Shown here piece after piece: positions 44,100 through 52,819 of a stretch of DNA of 64,000 bases. The notes beneath the pieces were generated by a model that made no database searches, was not told the DNA's origin, and saw only the letters and a program-made list of their open reading frames with translations. The stretch covers positions 36,902 through 100,901 of the forward strand of contig JAIOYZ010000015.1 in NCBI GenBank assembly GCA_021740845.1. The letters are read 5' to 3'. A program made the translations under genes and the position numbers. This DNA is from Bacteroidia bacterium. GTDB taxonomy: Bacteria; Bacteroidota; Bacteroidia; UKL13-3. The stretch's first letter is position 1, and each line of letters begins with the position of its first letter.

Positions 44100-46589
44100 T
44101 TAAATTGTATAGGATGGAACACCCTTCAAGTTTTTATTGCTTCCACCACTTTGGCTTATTGCATATGCAATCGCTGCTGCTGCAAGACCTAGTATTCCAT
44201 AAAGTACTCCATTGCCTTTCGACTCGCTGGGATTTGGAGCTGGTACCGGTTGTTTGTTTGGATTAACTTGAGGTTCTATTTCCTGGATGGAAATGGAAGT
44301 ACCAGGATCCTGTTTTGAAGTCGGTTGGTTGGTAGCTGGTGAGAGTGGATTAGTTTGAACCAAGGTTTGCACATTTTGGATAGCACTTTTACCGGTATTA
44401 AATATTTTTTTCAAACCGGTAGCCTGTTCGGTAATAGTTTCAACTTTACCGGAAACTTTTTGAGCACTTTCAATTACTTCTGCAATTTTTATTAGTATGG
44501 GTGTAGCCGTGGCCACACTGGCAGCAACTGTTGCAGCTACAACAACTCCCAAACCATCTATTCCACCCAACAATTCTTTTTTAGATTTTCCAGCATTGAT
44601 GGCAGCAACTAGGTCACCCCAATTGCCTCCAATAAGCTCACTTGTCCAAAAGTTTTGTAGTTTCTTTAAGCCCTCTGGCGTGCTCATTCCTTTAGCAAGC
44701 TTTGTAGCTTGTCCTCTAAAATTTAAGCTCACCAAACCACGGTATGCAGTTCTTGCGGTAACCATAATCGGATTTACTTTTTGGACATTTTGTTTTACGA
44801 AACTGGCAGCGGATTTTATCGCATTGCTAGCGGTTTGGGTTGCCTTTTGAACAGTTTGTGCAACTGGGTTGGCTTTAACCGTTTCCACAGCTTTTGTGGC
44901 CACATTTTTTACAGCATTTCCAACATTTTCAGCAGTTTTTTTGATGGAAGAAAACAAACCGGTTAATTCCGTCACCTGAATAGAACCTAATCCATCCAAT
45001 CCATATCCAGCAAAACCAAAAACAGGATAAACCTTCGTTGGATCATATGCCAAACCATTTAAACTTTGCATGGCTCCAATTCCCATCAGTCCATTAACAG
45101 AAACCTTGTTGATTACACTGTCTTCTTGTTGGGCAAGTATGCTTAAAGCTTTATCCCTATTATCAGGATGGCCCCAATTGACTAATGCGAAATCAATCGC
45201 TTTAACCAATTCAGCTGGCTTATACAATAGCTCAACCGAACCAGGGTTTTGGATGGCTTGTTGTTTGGTTGCAATTAACTGTTGCTTCATTGGCTCCAAA
45301 ACATGAAGGGCCATTTCATTCAACTTGGCTTTGTCTGGTGCCTGGATAACTTTTGGTTGTTTACCAAAGGTTCCTTTTGGTGCACTTGTTTTACAAGCGC
45401 AAGCGGCTCCTAGGCCGTTCAAATTAACTGTTCTCATTTGCTTTGAGTATTTTTGTGAAATGTTTGGGGCCAATTGGTCGAACTTGTGAAGACATGCATC
45501 CACAACCCAATAATTTTGTCTTTGACTAATATTTGCTTTTGGTTCTTTTGGAACGATTACATAAACATGTTTGAACCAAGGATCGGGATGGATTGCACAC
45601 ATTTCAATGTAGTGGTCAATTCCCATATTGGTTAAAATGGAGCTGGCAAAAATGGAAAAGCAATCACAGTCAATTCCAGTTTTACGGTCTGCAAAACTTC
45701 TTGCAGGATCGCGCAATTCTTCCACCCCTTGGGTATCTTGTTTGTATTGGATATGATGGTAAAGGAATTCCCAAACATTCTTAACAGATTGTTCCTGGTT
45801 AGGGCTCTTAAGCTTAGCACTCAATTTTTTGGTTTGATCCAATGTTTTGGAAACGATTTTTGCCATATCGTCAATGGTATCGTAAGCAGTACCATTGTTT
45901 CTAATTTCCATTTCACCACCTTTGGGAACTGGCATTAAACCAACATAATCTGTGGCATCCTTGATTTTGCGGTAATGGTAATTTGAATTGTATCCAATTC
46001 CGGCAGGTTGATAGCCGGATGAATCAACACCCGAACTATAACCAATTCCGGCACCTGAACCATTCAAAAGCCCGAAGGATTTTAATACAGCCGTTACAGG
46101 CTGCAAATAACTTGTTGCATCAATTTCAGTTTGGATAGGGTCTAATTCAAAACCAGCAACCTCAAATCTGGTAGTTACCAGTAATGTTCTAGGAAGTTTA
46201 CCGGTAATGATTTTTATGAGGGATGGGATTTTAGAAAATGCCATTGAAAGTGGGATGGTTCCCAATTTTGTGGCCACATTCTTTTTAAAAGTAACTTGGG
46301 AGATTCCATTTTTTTGAATCAATAAATCTTCCCATTGGCTAGCTTCATTCTTATGGGCAATATTTACATACAGATTAGAAAGGGTAATATCAAACGAGCT
46401 TTGATTTACAAGTTCAATTGGAAAATTACCGGTAACCTGGAAGGTTCCTAAATTGGCAGAAATGTTTCCAGGTGTTAAAGTATTAAGTTTAAGTTTTGCA
46501 TTTAAATCTTTGCTTTTGTTGATGGCGTTTGCCATAGCAGCCAAAGCCAACACACCTACACCAGCTCCAATATATCCAACCTTATTCAT
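44100..46589 (-). CDS. large membrane protein with LEA14-like and transglutaminase-like domains
   Basis: 829 residues. Residues 1-20 are a membrane helix; ~35-170 resemble an LEA14/WHy beta domain (TFQVTGNFPIELVNQSSFDI). Residues ~255-380 form a transglutaminase/papain-like domain with a full triad: C308 in GIDCDCFS, H341 in KHVYVIV and D364 in WVVDAC. Further hydrophobic helices at ~690-715 (VVAATVAASVATATPILIKI) and at the C-terminus (GVLYGILGLAAAAIAYAI). Enzyme activity could be peptide cleavage or cross-linking, for instance on cell-wall peptides at entry. Second gene of the operon. Confidence 0.75.
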   Translation of the reverse strand: MNKVGYIGAGVGVLALAAMANAINKSKDLNAKLKLNTLTPGNISANLGTFQVTGNFPIELVNQSSFDITLSNLYVNIAHKNEASQWEDLLIQKNGISQVTFKKNVATKLGTIPLSMAFSKIPSLIKIITGKLPRTLLVTTRFEVAGFELDPIQTEIDATSYLQPVTAVLKSFGLLNGSGAGIGYSSGVDSSGYQPAGIGYNSNYHYRKIKDATDYVGLMPVPKGGEMEIRNNGTAYDTIDDMAKIVSKTLDQTKKLSAKLKSPNQEQSVKNVWEFLYHHIQYKQDTQGVEELRDPARSFADRKTGIDCDCFSIFASSILTNMGIDHYIEMCAIHPDPWFKHVYVIVPKEPKANISQRQNYWVVDACLHKFDQLAPNISQKYSKQMRTVNLNGLGAACACKTSAPKGTFGKQPKVIQAPDKAKLNEMALHVLEPMKQQLIATKQQAIQNPGSVELLYKPAELVKAIDFALVNWGHPDNRDKALSILAQQEDSVINKVSVNGLMGIGAMQSLNGLAYDPTKVYPVFGFAGYGLDGLGSIQVTELTGLFSSIKKTAENVGNAVKNVATKAVETVKANPVAQTVQKATQTASNAIKSAASFVKQNVQKVNPIMVTARTAYRGLVSLNFRGQATKLAKGMSTPEGLKKLQNFWTSELIGGNWGDLVAAINAGKSKKELLGGIDGLGVVVAATVAASVATATPILIKIAEVIESAQKVSGKVETITEQATGLKKIFNTGKSAIQNVQTLVQTNPLSPATNQPTSKQDPGTSISIQEIEPQVNPNKQPVPAPNPSESKGNGVLYGILGLAAAAIAYAISQSGGSNKNLKGVPSYTI

Positions 46590-46827
46590 GTTTGCCTACC
46601 TTTCTATTTTGAAAATGGTCAACTACTTTTTTGATAAGGATATTTATTACACCACCAATGATGGCACTAACCACAACCTTTGCCCAATACCAATAATTTA
46701 AATGGATAAGGGTTGAAGTGAAACCAGCTCCAAGAACGCCACCGGTAAAGAATACTTTGTCGGCATCGTTGTAAAGCCAGTGAAACACCTGGTGCAATAA
46801 GTAATTTAATTTTTGTAGTAAAAACAT
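46582..46827 (-). CDS. small membrane protein, first gene of the late-type operon
   Basis: 81 residues from the ATG at 46,827 (a TTG at 46,854 is the only upstream start). Two membrane helices (VFFTGGVLGAGFTSTLIHL; WAKVVVSAIIGGVINILI) with a basic tail. It overlaps the next gene by eight bases. Size and topology are holin-like, but the operon position at the front is not. Confidence 0.65.
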   Translation of the reverse strand: MFLLQKLNYLLHQVFHWLYNDADKVFFTGGVLGAGFTSTLIHLNYWYWAKVVVSAIIGGVINILIKKVVDHFQNRKVGKHE

Positions 46828-46854
46828 TTTGCGATTTTGAAAATCAATACGCAA

Positions 46855-47090
46855 ATGTTAGTAGGGTATTTTGTTTTACCGGTAGTTTTGTACCGGTAAA
46901 CCGTCCAAATCAACCCAAATCAATCCATTTCAACCCAAATTGGTGCAAAACGGTCAAATCAACCCAAATCGGTTCTTTTTGGGCTTGACATTGTGCCATA
47001 GTTTCCTTTTTTACGCGCGAAATTTATTAAATGGGCTGTTTGGTTGAATAACTGGCATTATTCATTTAAATTTTATAAATACCTTTCGGT
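46855..47090. promoter_or_regulatory. divergent control region with TCAACCCAAAT repeats and two ACCGGTA sites
   Basis: The 236-base gap separates the leftward late-type operon from the rightward cargo block. It holds three copies of TCAACCCAAAT (46,910-46,920, 46,930-46,940, 46,959-46,969) and two palindromic TACCGGTA words 14 bases apart (within 46,876-46,885 and 46,890-46,899) just in front of the leftward operon. TAACATTTG at 46,860-46,852 (minus) and TACCTTTCG near 47,080 (plus) are imperfect -7 elements. Likely operators, or an origin-like iteron set. Confidence 0.55.
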
Positions 47091-47987
47091 ATGGAAATGA
47101 AAAAAAGAATCAACTTGATTTTTTATAAGTTGAAACCGAAAGTGGATGATAAGTCCGAGTTTAAGAAAAGTGTCCAAATTTTGAATGAGGCAATCAAAAA
47201 TTTAAAAAACATTAAGACATACTCGATTGATACTTTGAATGGTCCTTTAGGCTTATCCCCAACATTTGAAACTAGAGGTTCACTTACTTTTGGTACTTTA
47301 ATAAAAACTCAAATTAATGATATTCCACCAGTTCATAATCCGTCCAATCATGACACAAAAGAACTTCCAATTCCAAGTGGAAGCGGATTGGGCTTTTCAA
47401 CCAGTTTTGTTTATGATTCGGAAACACAAATAATAATGGTTGAATCTGTCCAGAATGGCGCATCTGTTAAACAATTATTGACTTTTTTGAATAGGAATAT
47501 TAATGATTTTGGAATTGAATCATATTTGGTAATCAAGCCGGAACAGTTTGACCATTTCTTAAATATGACTTTGATTAAAAAAGTAAAAGTAAAAGTTGCA
47601 AGAATGGAGCACGGAACGTTGTTTAATAATACTAAAAAGGCATTGTCGCAACTTACTCAATTGGCTGATGATACAAATTTAGATAGTGTTGAGGTTACGT
47701 TTACTAAAACTCAACGGAAAGCTTCATTAAACTTGTCAAAATTTAAAACCATGGTACAATCATTACTTTCTTTTAAAGAAACAGGTGAGGCAGAAGAGAT
47801 TATTGTAACCGGTACCTATGACGATTTCGGTAACCTAAGAACAATTGATTTAATTGAGGAAAAATTAACGGACTATTTCGACATAGAAAAAACTCGTTTA
47901 CAGGGGGCCTTTGCCTTGAAAAGAAGGTATGACAAATTAGAAACTGTATATTTGGGACATCAAAAGAGTTTAAAGAAAGTTTATTAA
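47091..47987 (+). CDS. cytosolic protein of a putative two-gene defence unit (DUF6731-like)
   Basis: 298 residues, soluble. The layout INLIFYKLKPK at the start, then GSGLGFSTSFVYDSETQIIM, fits the uncharacterised DUF6731 pattern as I remember it; this is a weak call. A basic, beta-rich middle (VKVKVARMEHG) and a helical C-terminus. Its TAA overlaps the ATG of a membrane protein gene, so the two are made together. Cytosolic sensor plus membrane effector is a common arrangement in abortive-infection systems; here it opens a block with restriction and HEPN genes. Confidence 0.6.
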   Translation: MEMKKRINLIFYKLKPKVDDKSEFKKSVQILNEAIKNLKNIKTYSIDTLNGPLGLSPTFETRGSLTFGTLIKTQINDIPPVHNPSNHDTKELPIPSGSGLGFSTSFVYDSETQIIMVESVQNGASVKQLLTFLNRNINDFGIESYLVIKPEQFDHFLNMTLIKKVKVKVARMEHGTLFNNTKKALSQLTQLADDTNLDSVEVTFTKTQRKASLNLSKFKTMVQSLLSFKETGEAEEIIVTGTYDDFGNLRTIDLIEEKLTDYFDIEKTRLQGAFALKRRYDKLETVYLGHQKSLKKVY

Positions 47988-48415
47988 TGGTTTATTATTT
48001 AGAGAAATATGGTCCTATTGTCCTTTCAATTTTTGGGGCCTATTACTATTATTATACTATTATAATAGATGAAAATTCCATTGACAGGATATCAACCTTA
48101 TTAAATTTAATGGTGACAATTTCATCAACTCTTTTGGGTTTCCTATTAACTATAGTAACCATAATTAATACTATATCTACCAGGAGAATGAAATTCATTA
48201 AAGAAGCGGGAGAATACCCAAAATTAATGAGATATCTTAACGTCTGCTTGTATTCAAATTTATTAGTTTTATGCATATCAGTTGCCAATTCTTTTATTTC
48301 AATAGGATACAATCAGGTTAAATTTACTGGTTATATTTTTTGTGTTTTATGGGCAATTATTTCTAGTATTAGATTTACATATATTTTTGTTACAGTTATG
48401 CATGAAAAAGAATAA
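47987..48415 (+). CDS. membrane protein of a putative two-gene defence unit
   Basis: 142 residues with about four membrane helices (PIVLSIFGAYYYYYTIII; LLNLMVTISSTLLGFLLTIV; LYSNLLVLCISVANSFISI; FTGYIFCVLWAIISSI). Start codon overlaps the preceding stop. A four-helix effector that could depolarise or breach the membrane when released by its partner is the working idea. No named family recognised. Confidence 0.65.
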   Translation: MVYYLEKYGPIVLSIFGAYYYYYTIIIDENSIDRISTLLNLMVTISSTLLGFLLTIVTIINTISTRRMKFIKEAGEYPKLMRYLNVCLYSNLLVLCISVANSFISIGYNQVKFTGYIFCVLWAIISSIRFTYIFVTVMHEKE

Positions 48416-48462
48416 TACAAACACTTTTCTATTTTTATATGTTAATAGTTTAAAAAAAAAGC

Positions 48463-48897
48463 ATGAAAAATCAAATAATTAATCTGTTTTTTCTTTTATC
48501 AGTTGTTTTTGGTTGTGGTCAAGATCAATCAGGAAGTTCATTAAATCAAAAAACGGATAAAACAAGTTTTCGCCCTTTGTTTATTAATGTATTATCAGCA
48601 ACAGCGGTAAATGGGAAGGTTGAAAAAACCGTGGAATTAAAAGAAATCAAGGACCAATATTTTGAGATTTCATTAACTATTCAATCCGACCATTTTATCG
48701 CCACGAAAGACCTTGAAAGTTATTCGAAGCTTGAGAAAGTAGAGATAAAATCCATTAGCGTGGTAAATGAAAAAGGGGAATTGCAACATTTTACAAATCC
48801 AACAGAGTTTTTGAATTATATGTATGAAAGAGGGTTTGAATTGAAAGACCAATTCAAAAAAAGATATGGATTTGATTATACTTTTAAGTCAAGATAA
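48463..48897 (+). CDS. small lipoprotein
   Basis: 144 residues. The N-terminus is a lipoprotein signal with the lipobox SVVFGC (cysteine ~18). The soluble part has repeated K/E-rich strands and no recognised domain. Base composition is like the neighbouring cargo genes. Confidence 0.7.
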   Translation: MKNQIINLFFLLSVVFGCGQDQSGSSLNQKTDKTSFRPLFINVLSATAVNGKVEKTVELKEIKDQYFEISLTIQSDHFIATKDLESYSKLEKVEIKSISVVNEKGELQHFTNPTEFLNYMYERGFELKDQFKKRYGFDYTFKSR

Positions 48898-48936
48898 AAA
48901 AATCATGGCAAAGAAAAAATTGGAAAGTGATAAAAA

Positions 48937-49518
48937 ATGAGCAAAAGGACCTTCAAGAATTCAGATTTATTATTTCATACAGCTCAAGGATTTTATGATG
49001 TAGGTTATCATGTAGCATTCCAAAATAATACAGACAAAACTATTAAAAGTTTTCAAAGGTTAGCTTCTTCAGTGGTGAATTTTAGCTTTTCTTTAGAATT
49101 GTTTTTGAAGGGACTTCATTTATTGACAACAGGTAATGAACCTAAGAGTCATGATTTACTCGAATTATACAATAGCCTGCCATTGAAATACAGAAATTCT
49201 ATTGAAAATATATATAGTGAGCTAAAGAAAAACTCCAAAAAGGAATTAAATAATTATACAATTATTATCACTCCAACTCAACAGGTAAAAAGGGATGAAA
49301 AAGAAAGTGAAATTGAAGATATGGGGGTAGTTGAATTGCTAGAATTACATAAAATTTCCTTCATTAATTGGCGCTATCTATATGAAATTAAGGTTGAAGG
49401 ATATAAATATAGGTTTGATTTTTATTTGATTGATTGTTTTATTAAATCTTTAATTATAGAAATCAATGAACTCAAATCAAATTTAAGGCCAACAATGTTA
49501 CTTAACAAAGTAAAATGA
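48937..49518 (+). CDS. HEPN-domain-like protein
   Basis: 193 residues. FSFSLELFLKGLHLLTTGNE followed by SHDLLELYNSLP is the helix pair characteristic of HEPN and AbiV-like proteins; the typical R-x4-H catalytic pair is not obvious, so RNase activity is uncertain. A single cargo gene in front of the restriction-modification genes. Confidence 0.65.
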   Translation: MSKRTFKNSDLLFHTAQGFYDVGYHVAFQNNTDKTIKSFQRLASSVVNFSFSLELFLKGLHLLTTGNEPKSHDLLELYNSLPLKYRNSIENIYSELKKNSKKELNNYTIIITPTQQVKRDEKESEIEDMGVVELLELHKISFINWRYLYEIKVEGYKYRFDFYLIDCFIKSLIIEINELKSNLRPTMLLNKVK

Positions 49519-49600
49519 GTAGCTTAATTGTATTGGTTAGCCTGTCAAATAAAATCAATAATTATTGTTAAATTTGAATTATTCTGAAAATTGAAAAAGC

Positions 49601-51196
49601 ATGTCTGAGTATTTTACTTTCTTTCCTCAACCTAATGAATTACCAAGTAAGCTTTCGGAGCGTTTAGGATTGGAATATTCAAAGTATACCAGCTCTGAGC
49701 ATAAGAAGAATTTGGGGCAGTTTTTTACTCCCTCTGAAATAGCTTCACTTATGGCTTCAATGGCCTTAAGAGATTCTGAAATAATTAGGATTTTAGACCC
49801 AGGGGCTGGAACGGGAATCCTATCAACCATGTTAATTGAATCAATTGTTGTTAAAAGCCAAAATGTAAGAAGGATAGAATTGGTTGCTTATGAAGCAGAT
49901 TTGTTTCTTGCTTTCGAATTAAGGAAAGTATACAACTACCTATCGGATTGGTTGGTTCAAAAAAACATTGAATTTGAATTTGAGGTAAGAAGCAATGATT
50001 TTATAATTGAAAATAGCTTAAGGGTTAAAAGTAAGTTGTTCAAGGAAAATTATGATATAATAATTTCAAATCCCCCTTATTTTAAAATATCCAAATCAAG
50101 CCCTTATAACCTAGCTGTAGGGTCGTTTTTATCAACCCAATCGAACATATATTCTGTGTTTATGGCCATCTGTTCAAAACTACTTTTACCTGGGGGCACC
50201 ATGGTTTTTATTACTCCAAGAAGTTTTGCGGCAGGAAGTTATTTTAAGTCGTTTAGGAATTATTTGTTTTCAAATGTAAGTTTAAGGTCTATACACCTAT
50301 TTGATTCAAGAAAGGAATTTGGAAAAGATAACGTGTTGCAGGAAACGATAATATTAAATTTGGTAAATGACCAATATGATGGTTTAGTATCGGTTTCAAA
50401 TTCGAGAGGTTTGCCAGATGGACCTCTATTAGAATTTAAATACCTCCCATTAATCGATTTGATAGACCTCAATAGTGAAGAGAAGTTTTTATACGTCCCT
50501 ACAAGCTCAAAAGAAGAAGAAATTTTAAGACTTGTTAGGTCTTGGCCCAACAAGTTAAGGGACTATAATATTAGCATTTCAACTGGACCTGTAGTTTCAT
50601 TTAGATGCCTGGACATTATTAAGCAGGAAAAGAAGCAAATAAAAAATTTCGCTCCTTTGTTTTGGTTACAAAATGTAGGTCAAATGGATATTAATTGGCC
50701 TTTAAACCTTGAAAATAAAGGGCAGTATATTGAAACTTTACAAGCATCAAAATCTGTTTTATTGCCTAATAAAAATTGTATTTTTTTGCGCAGGTTTAGT
50801 GCAAAAGGTGATTCAAATAGATTAATTAGTTCACCATACTTTTCTTCAATGGTTCAAAGTGAATTTATTGGAGTTGAAAATAAGCTAAATTATATCTACA
50901 GAAAGGATGGTAATATGACCAATGAAGAAATTGTCGGTTTGTCTGCAATTCTTAATAGTAAAATATTCAATGACTACTTTCAAATTTTTAATGGTAATGT
51001 GAATGTTAGTGCAACCGAGTTAAGAGAAATGAATTTCCCACCTCTGAAAGTAATTACATCAATTGGTATAATGGTAATTAAATTAGGTGGCAAAAACATG
51101 GATGAAATAAATCAAATAGTACAAAAACAGTTAAATAGTCAATCCCAAATTATAAGTCATGGACAAATTAGAAGAAGCGAAGTTGTTGTTACATAA
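49601..51196 (+). CDS. N6-adenine DNA methyltransferase of a PstI/BsuBI-like system
   Basis: 531 residues. NLGQFFTPSEIASLMASMA is the N-terminal lead-in of gamma-type adenine methylases; LDPGAGTG (65-72) binds S-adenosylmethionine and NPPY (157-160) is the catalytic motif. Length is close to M.PstI and M.BsuBI (about 500). Its last 38 bases overlap the nuclease gene that follows. By analogy it protects CTGCAG by methylating adenine, but the target is inferred from the partner nuclease family. Confidence 0.9.
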   Translation: MSEYFTFFPQPNELPSKLSERLGLEYSKYTSSEHKKNLGQFFTPSEIASLMASMALRDSEIIRILDPGAGTGILSTMLIESIVVKSQNVRRIELVAYEADLFLAFELRKVYNYLSDWLVQKNIEFEFEVRSNDFIIENSLRVKSKLFKENYDIIISNPPYFKISKSSPYNLAVGSFLSTQSNIYSVFMAICSKLLLPGGTMVFITPRSFAAGSYFKSFRNYLFSNVSLRSIHLFDSRKEFGKDNVLQETIILNLVNDQYDGLVSVSNSRGLPDGPLLEFKYLPLIDLIDLNSEEKFLYVPTSSKEEEILRLVRSWPNKLRDYNISISTGPVVSFRCLDIIKQEKKQIKNFAPLFWLQNVGQMDINWPLNLENKGQYIETLQASKSVLLPNKNCIFLRRFSAKGDSNRLISSPYFSSMVQSEFIGVENKLNYIYRKDGNMTNEEIVGLSAILNSKIFNDYFQIFNGNVNVSATELREMNFPPLKVITSIGIMVIKLGGKNMDEINQIVQKQLNSQSQIISHGQIRRSEVVVT

Positions 51197-52100
51197 TTTT
51201 GGACTACCTAAACAACAATGTAATGATATTAGTGCATACACCTTACTAGCTTTGTGCCAACTTAGAGGTCAGGACGAATGGAAAGATGCAAAATCTATTA
51301 GCCTTGGAGTTTCAAAGGGAATCATGTCATTTATTGCTGACAATTACGGAAGGTTTTATAAACCAAACACTCGGGAAACAGTTAGGAGACAAGTTTTACA
51401 CCAATTCGTTCAAGCTTCATTAGCTCTTTATAATCCTGATATTCCTGATTTGCCTCCAAATAGTCCAAGGGTTCATTATGCTATTTCAGACTTAGCTTTA
51501 AAGGTTATTCGTTCCAATGGTAGTGAAGATTTTGAAAGCCAAATGAACGAGTTTCATTCAAAATCTGGAACCTGGAAGGAGAAACACACTAAAATAAGGA
51601 AGTTAAACTCAGTACCAATTACGCTTAATGATGGTAAAGAAATATTATTGTCACCAGGAAAGCACAATTTAGTTCAAAAGGCCATAGTTGAACAATTTGC
51701 TCCACGATTTGCGCCAAATTCAATTTTACTTTATATTGGAGATACAGAAAAAAAAGAGGTAATATTTGAACAGAAAATTTTTAAAGAAATAGGCATCAAC
51801 ATTGATAGTCACAGCAAACTACCTGATGTAATTCTTTTTGATAGAAGTAAAAATTGGTTGTTTTTGATAGAAGCGGTAACAAGTCATGGACCTGTAAGTG
51901 AAAAGCGCATGTTTGAGATAGAAGAAGTGTTAAAGGATTGTACGGCTGGGAGAGTTTATGTAACAGCATTTCCTGACATGAAAGAGTTTAGAAAATATTT
52001 TCATGAAATTGCATGGGAATCGGAAGTTTGGGTAACTGAAATACCAGACCATATGATCCATTTTAATGGCGATAGATTTATGGGACCTAGGCAAAATTAG
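51159..52100 (+). CDS. PstI/BsuBI-like type II restriction endonuclease
   Basis: 313 residues, close to R.BsuBI and R.PstI in length. The N-terminal winged-helix-like part (KGIMSFIADNYGRFYKPNTR) and the catalytic C-terminal region LPDVILFDRSKNWLFLIEAV with TSHGPVSEKR are the family hallmarks; D223 and E238 are candidate metal ligands of the PD-(D/E)XK fold. Known members cut CTGCAG. Translation-coupled to the methylase. Confidence 0.9.
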   Translation: MDKLEEAKLLLHNFGLPKQQCNDISAYTLLALCQLRGQDEWKDAKSISLGVSKGIMSFIADNYGRFYKPNTRETVRRQVLHQFVQASLALYNPDIPDLPPNSPRVHYAISDLALKVIRSNGSEDFESQMNEFHSKSGTWKEKHTKIRKLNSVPITLNDGKEILLSPGKHNLVQKAIVEQFAPRFAPNSILLYIGDTEKKEVIFEQKIFKEIGINIDSHSKLPDVILFDRSKNWLFLIEAVTSHGPVSEKRMFEIEEVLKDCTAGRVYVTAFPDMKEFRKYFHEIAWESEVWVTEIPDHMIHFNGDRFMGPRQN

Positions 52101-52159
52101 GTTGAAAAATAATTATTGAATATTATTGTTGTACCCAATTTTTTTTATATATTTTTAGA

Positions 52160-52819
52160 ATGAGGTCGTTTGTAATATCTGATATTCATGGCAATAATGA
52201 GCTGTTTAGAAAGGCTTTGAAGCAGGTCAATTATAAAAAAAGTGACAAACTGTTTATTTTAGGTGACCTAATCGATCGTGGTTCTGATAGTAAAGGGGTT
52301 TTAGATACAATTTTTTTGCTTCTGGAAAATGGTTTTAATATTGAGTGTATTTTGGGTAACCATGAGCAAATGCTAATAGATTCTATTGAGAATCCAAAAA
52401 AATTGAATCAATGGTTAATAAATGGTGGTGATAAAACCCTGTCAAGTTTTCTCACCGGCTCAATTGAAAGAATACCAAGCAAATACTTTGATTTAATTAG
52501 GACATTTCGGTATTATATTGAATACAATAATTATATTTTGGTTCATGCTTCACTAAATATGAAAATTGAAAACCCATTTTCAGATTTACAAACCATGATT
52601 TGGGAACGAAACCAAAAATTAAATTATAATGGTGAATGGCTCAAGAATAGAAGGTTAATTCATGGGCATAATCCTCAAGAAATGGAACAAATCATTAATA
52701 GTATTAAATGCAAGGATAGTGTAATAGGAATTGATAATGGAACATTTTTGAAAAAAGAAAATTATGGATCACTGTGTATCTTGCAATTGGAAAATTTGGA
52801 AGTAAATTTTATAAAATGA
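52160..52819 (+). CDS. PPP-type serine/threonine phosphatase (metallophosphoesterase)
   Basis: 219 residues with the full metal-site set: SDIHGN (D8, H10), GDLIDRG (D36, D39) and GNHE (N67, H68), then HASLN and HGHNP. It removes phosphate from proteins or small effectors. Its TGA overlaps the ATG of a Ser/Thr kinase gene, so the two enzymes form an opposing pair. Confidence 0.88.
   Translation: MRSFVISDIHGNNELFRKALKQVNYKKSDKLFILGDLIDRGSDSKGVLDTIFLLLENGFNIECILGNHEQMLIDSIENPKKLNQWLINGGDKTLSSFLTGSIERIPSKYFDLIRTFRYYIEYNNYILVHASLNMKIENPFSDLQTMIWERNQKLNYNGEWLKNRRLIHGHNPQEMEQIINSIKCKDSVIGIDNGTFLKKENYGSLCILQLENLEVNFIK

Noticed and set aside
47091..48415. Identification of the cytosolic/membrane pair as Kiwa
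   Set aside because: Gene order and sizes are only loosely similar and I cannot see KwaB-specific sequence; left as an unassigned pair.
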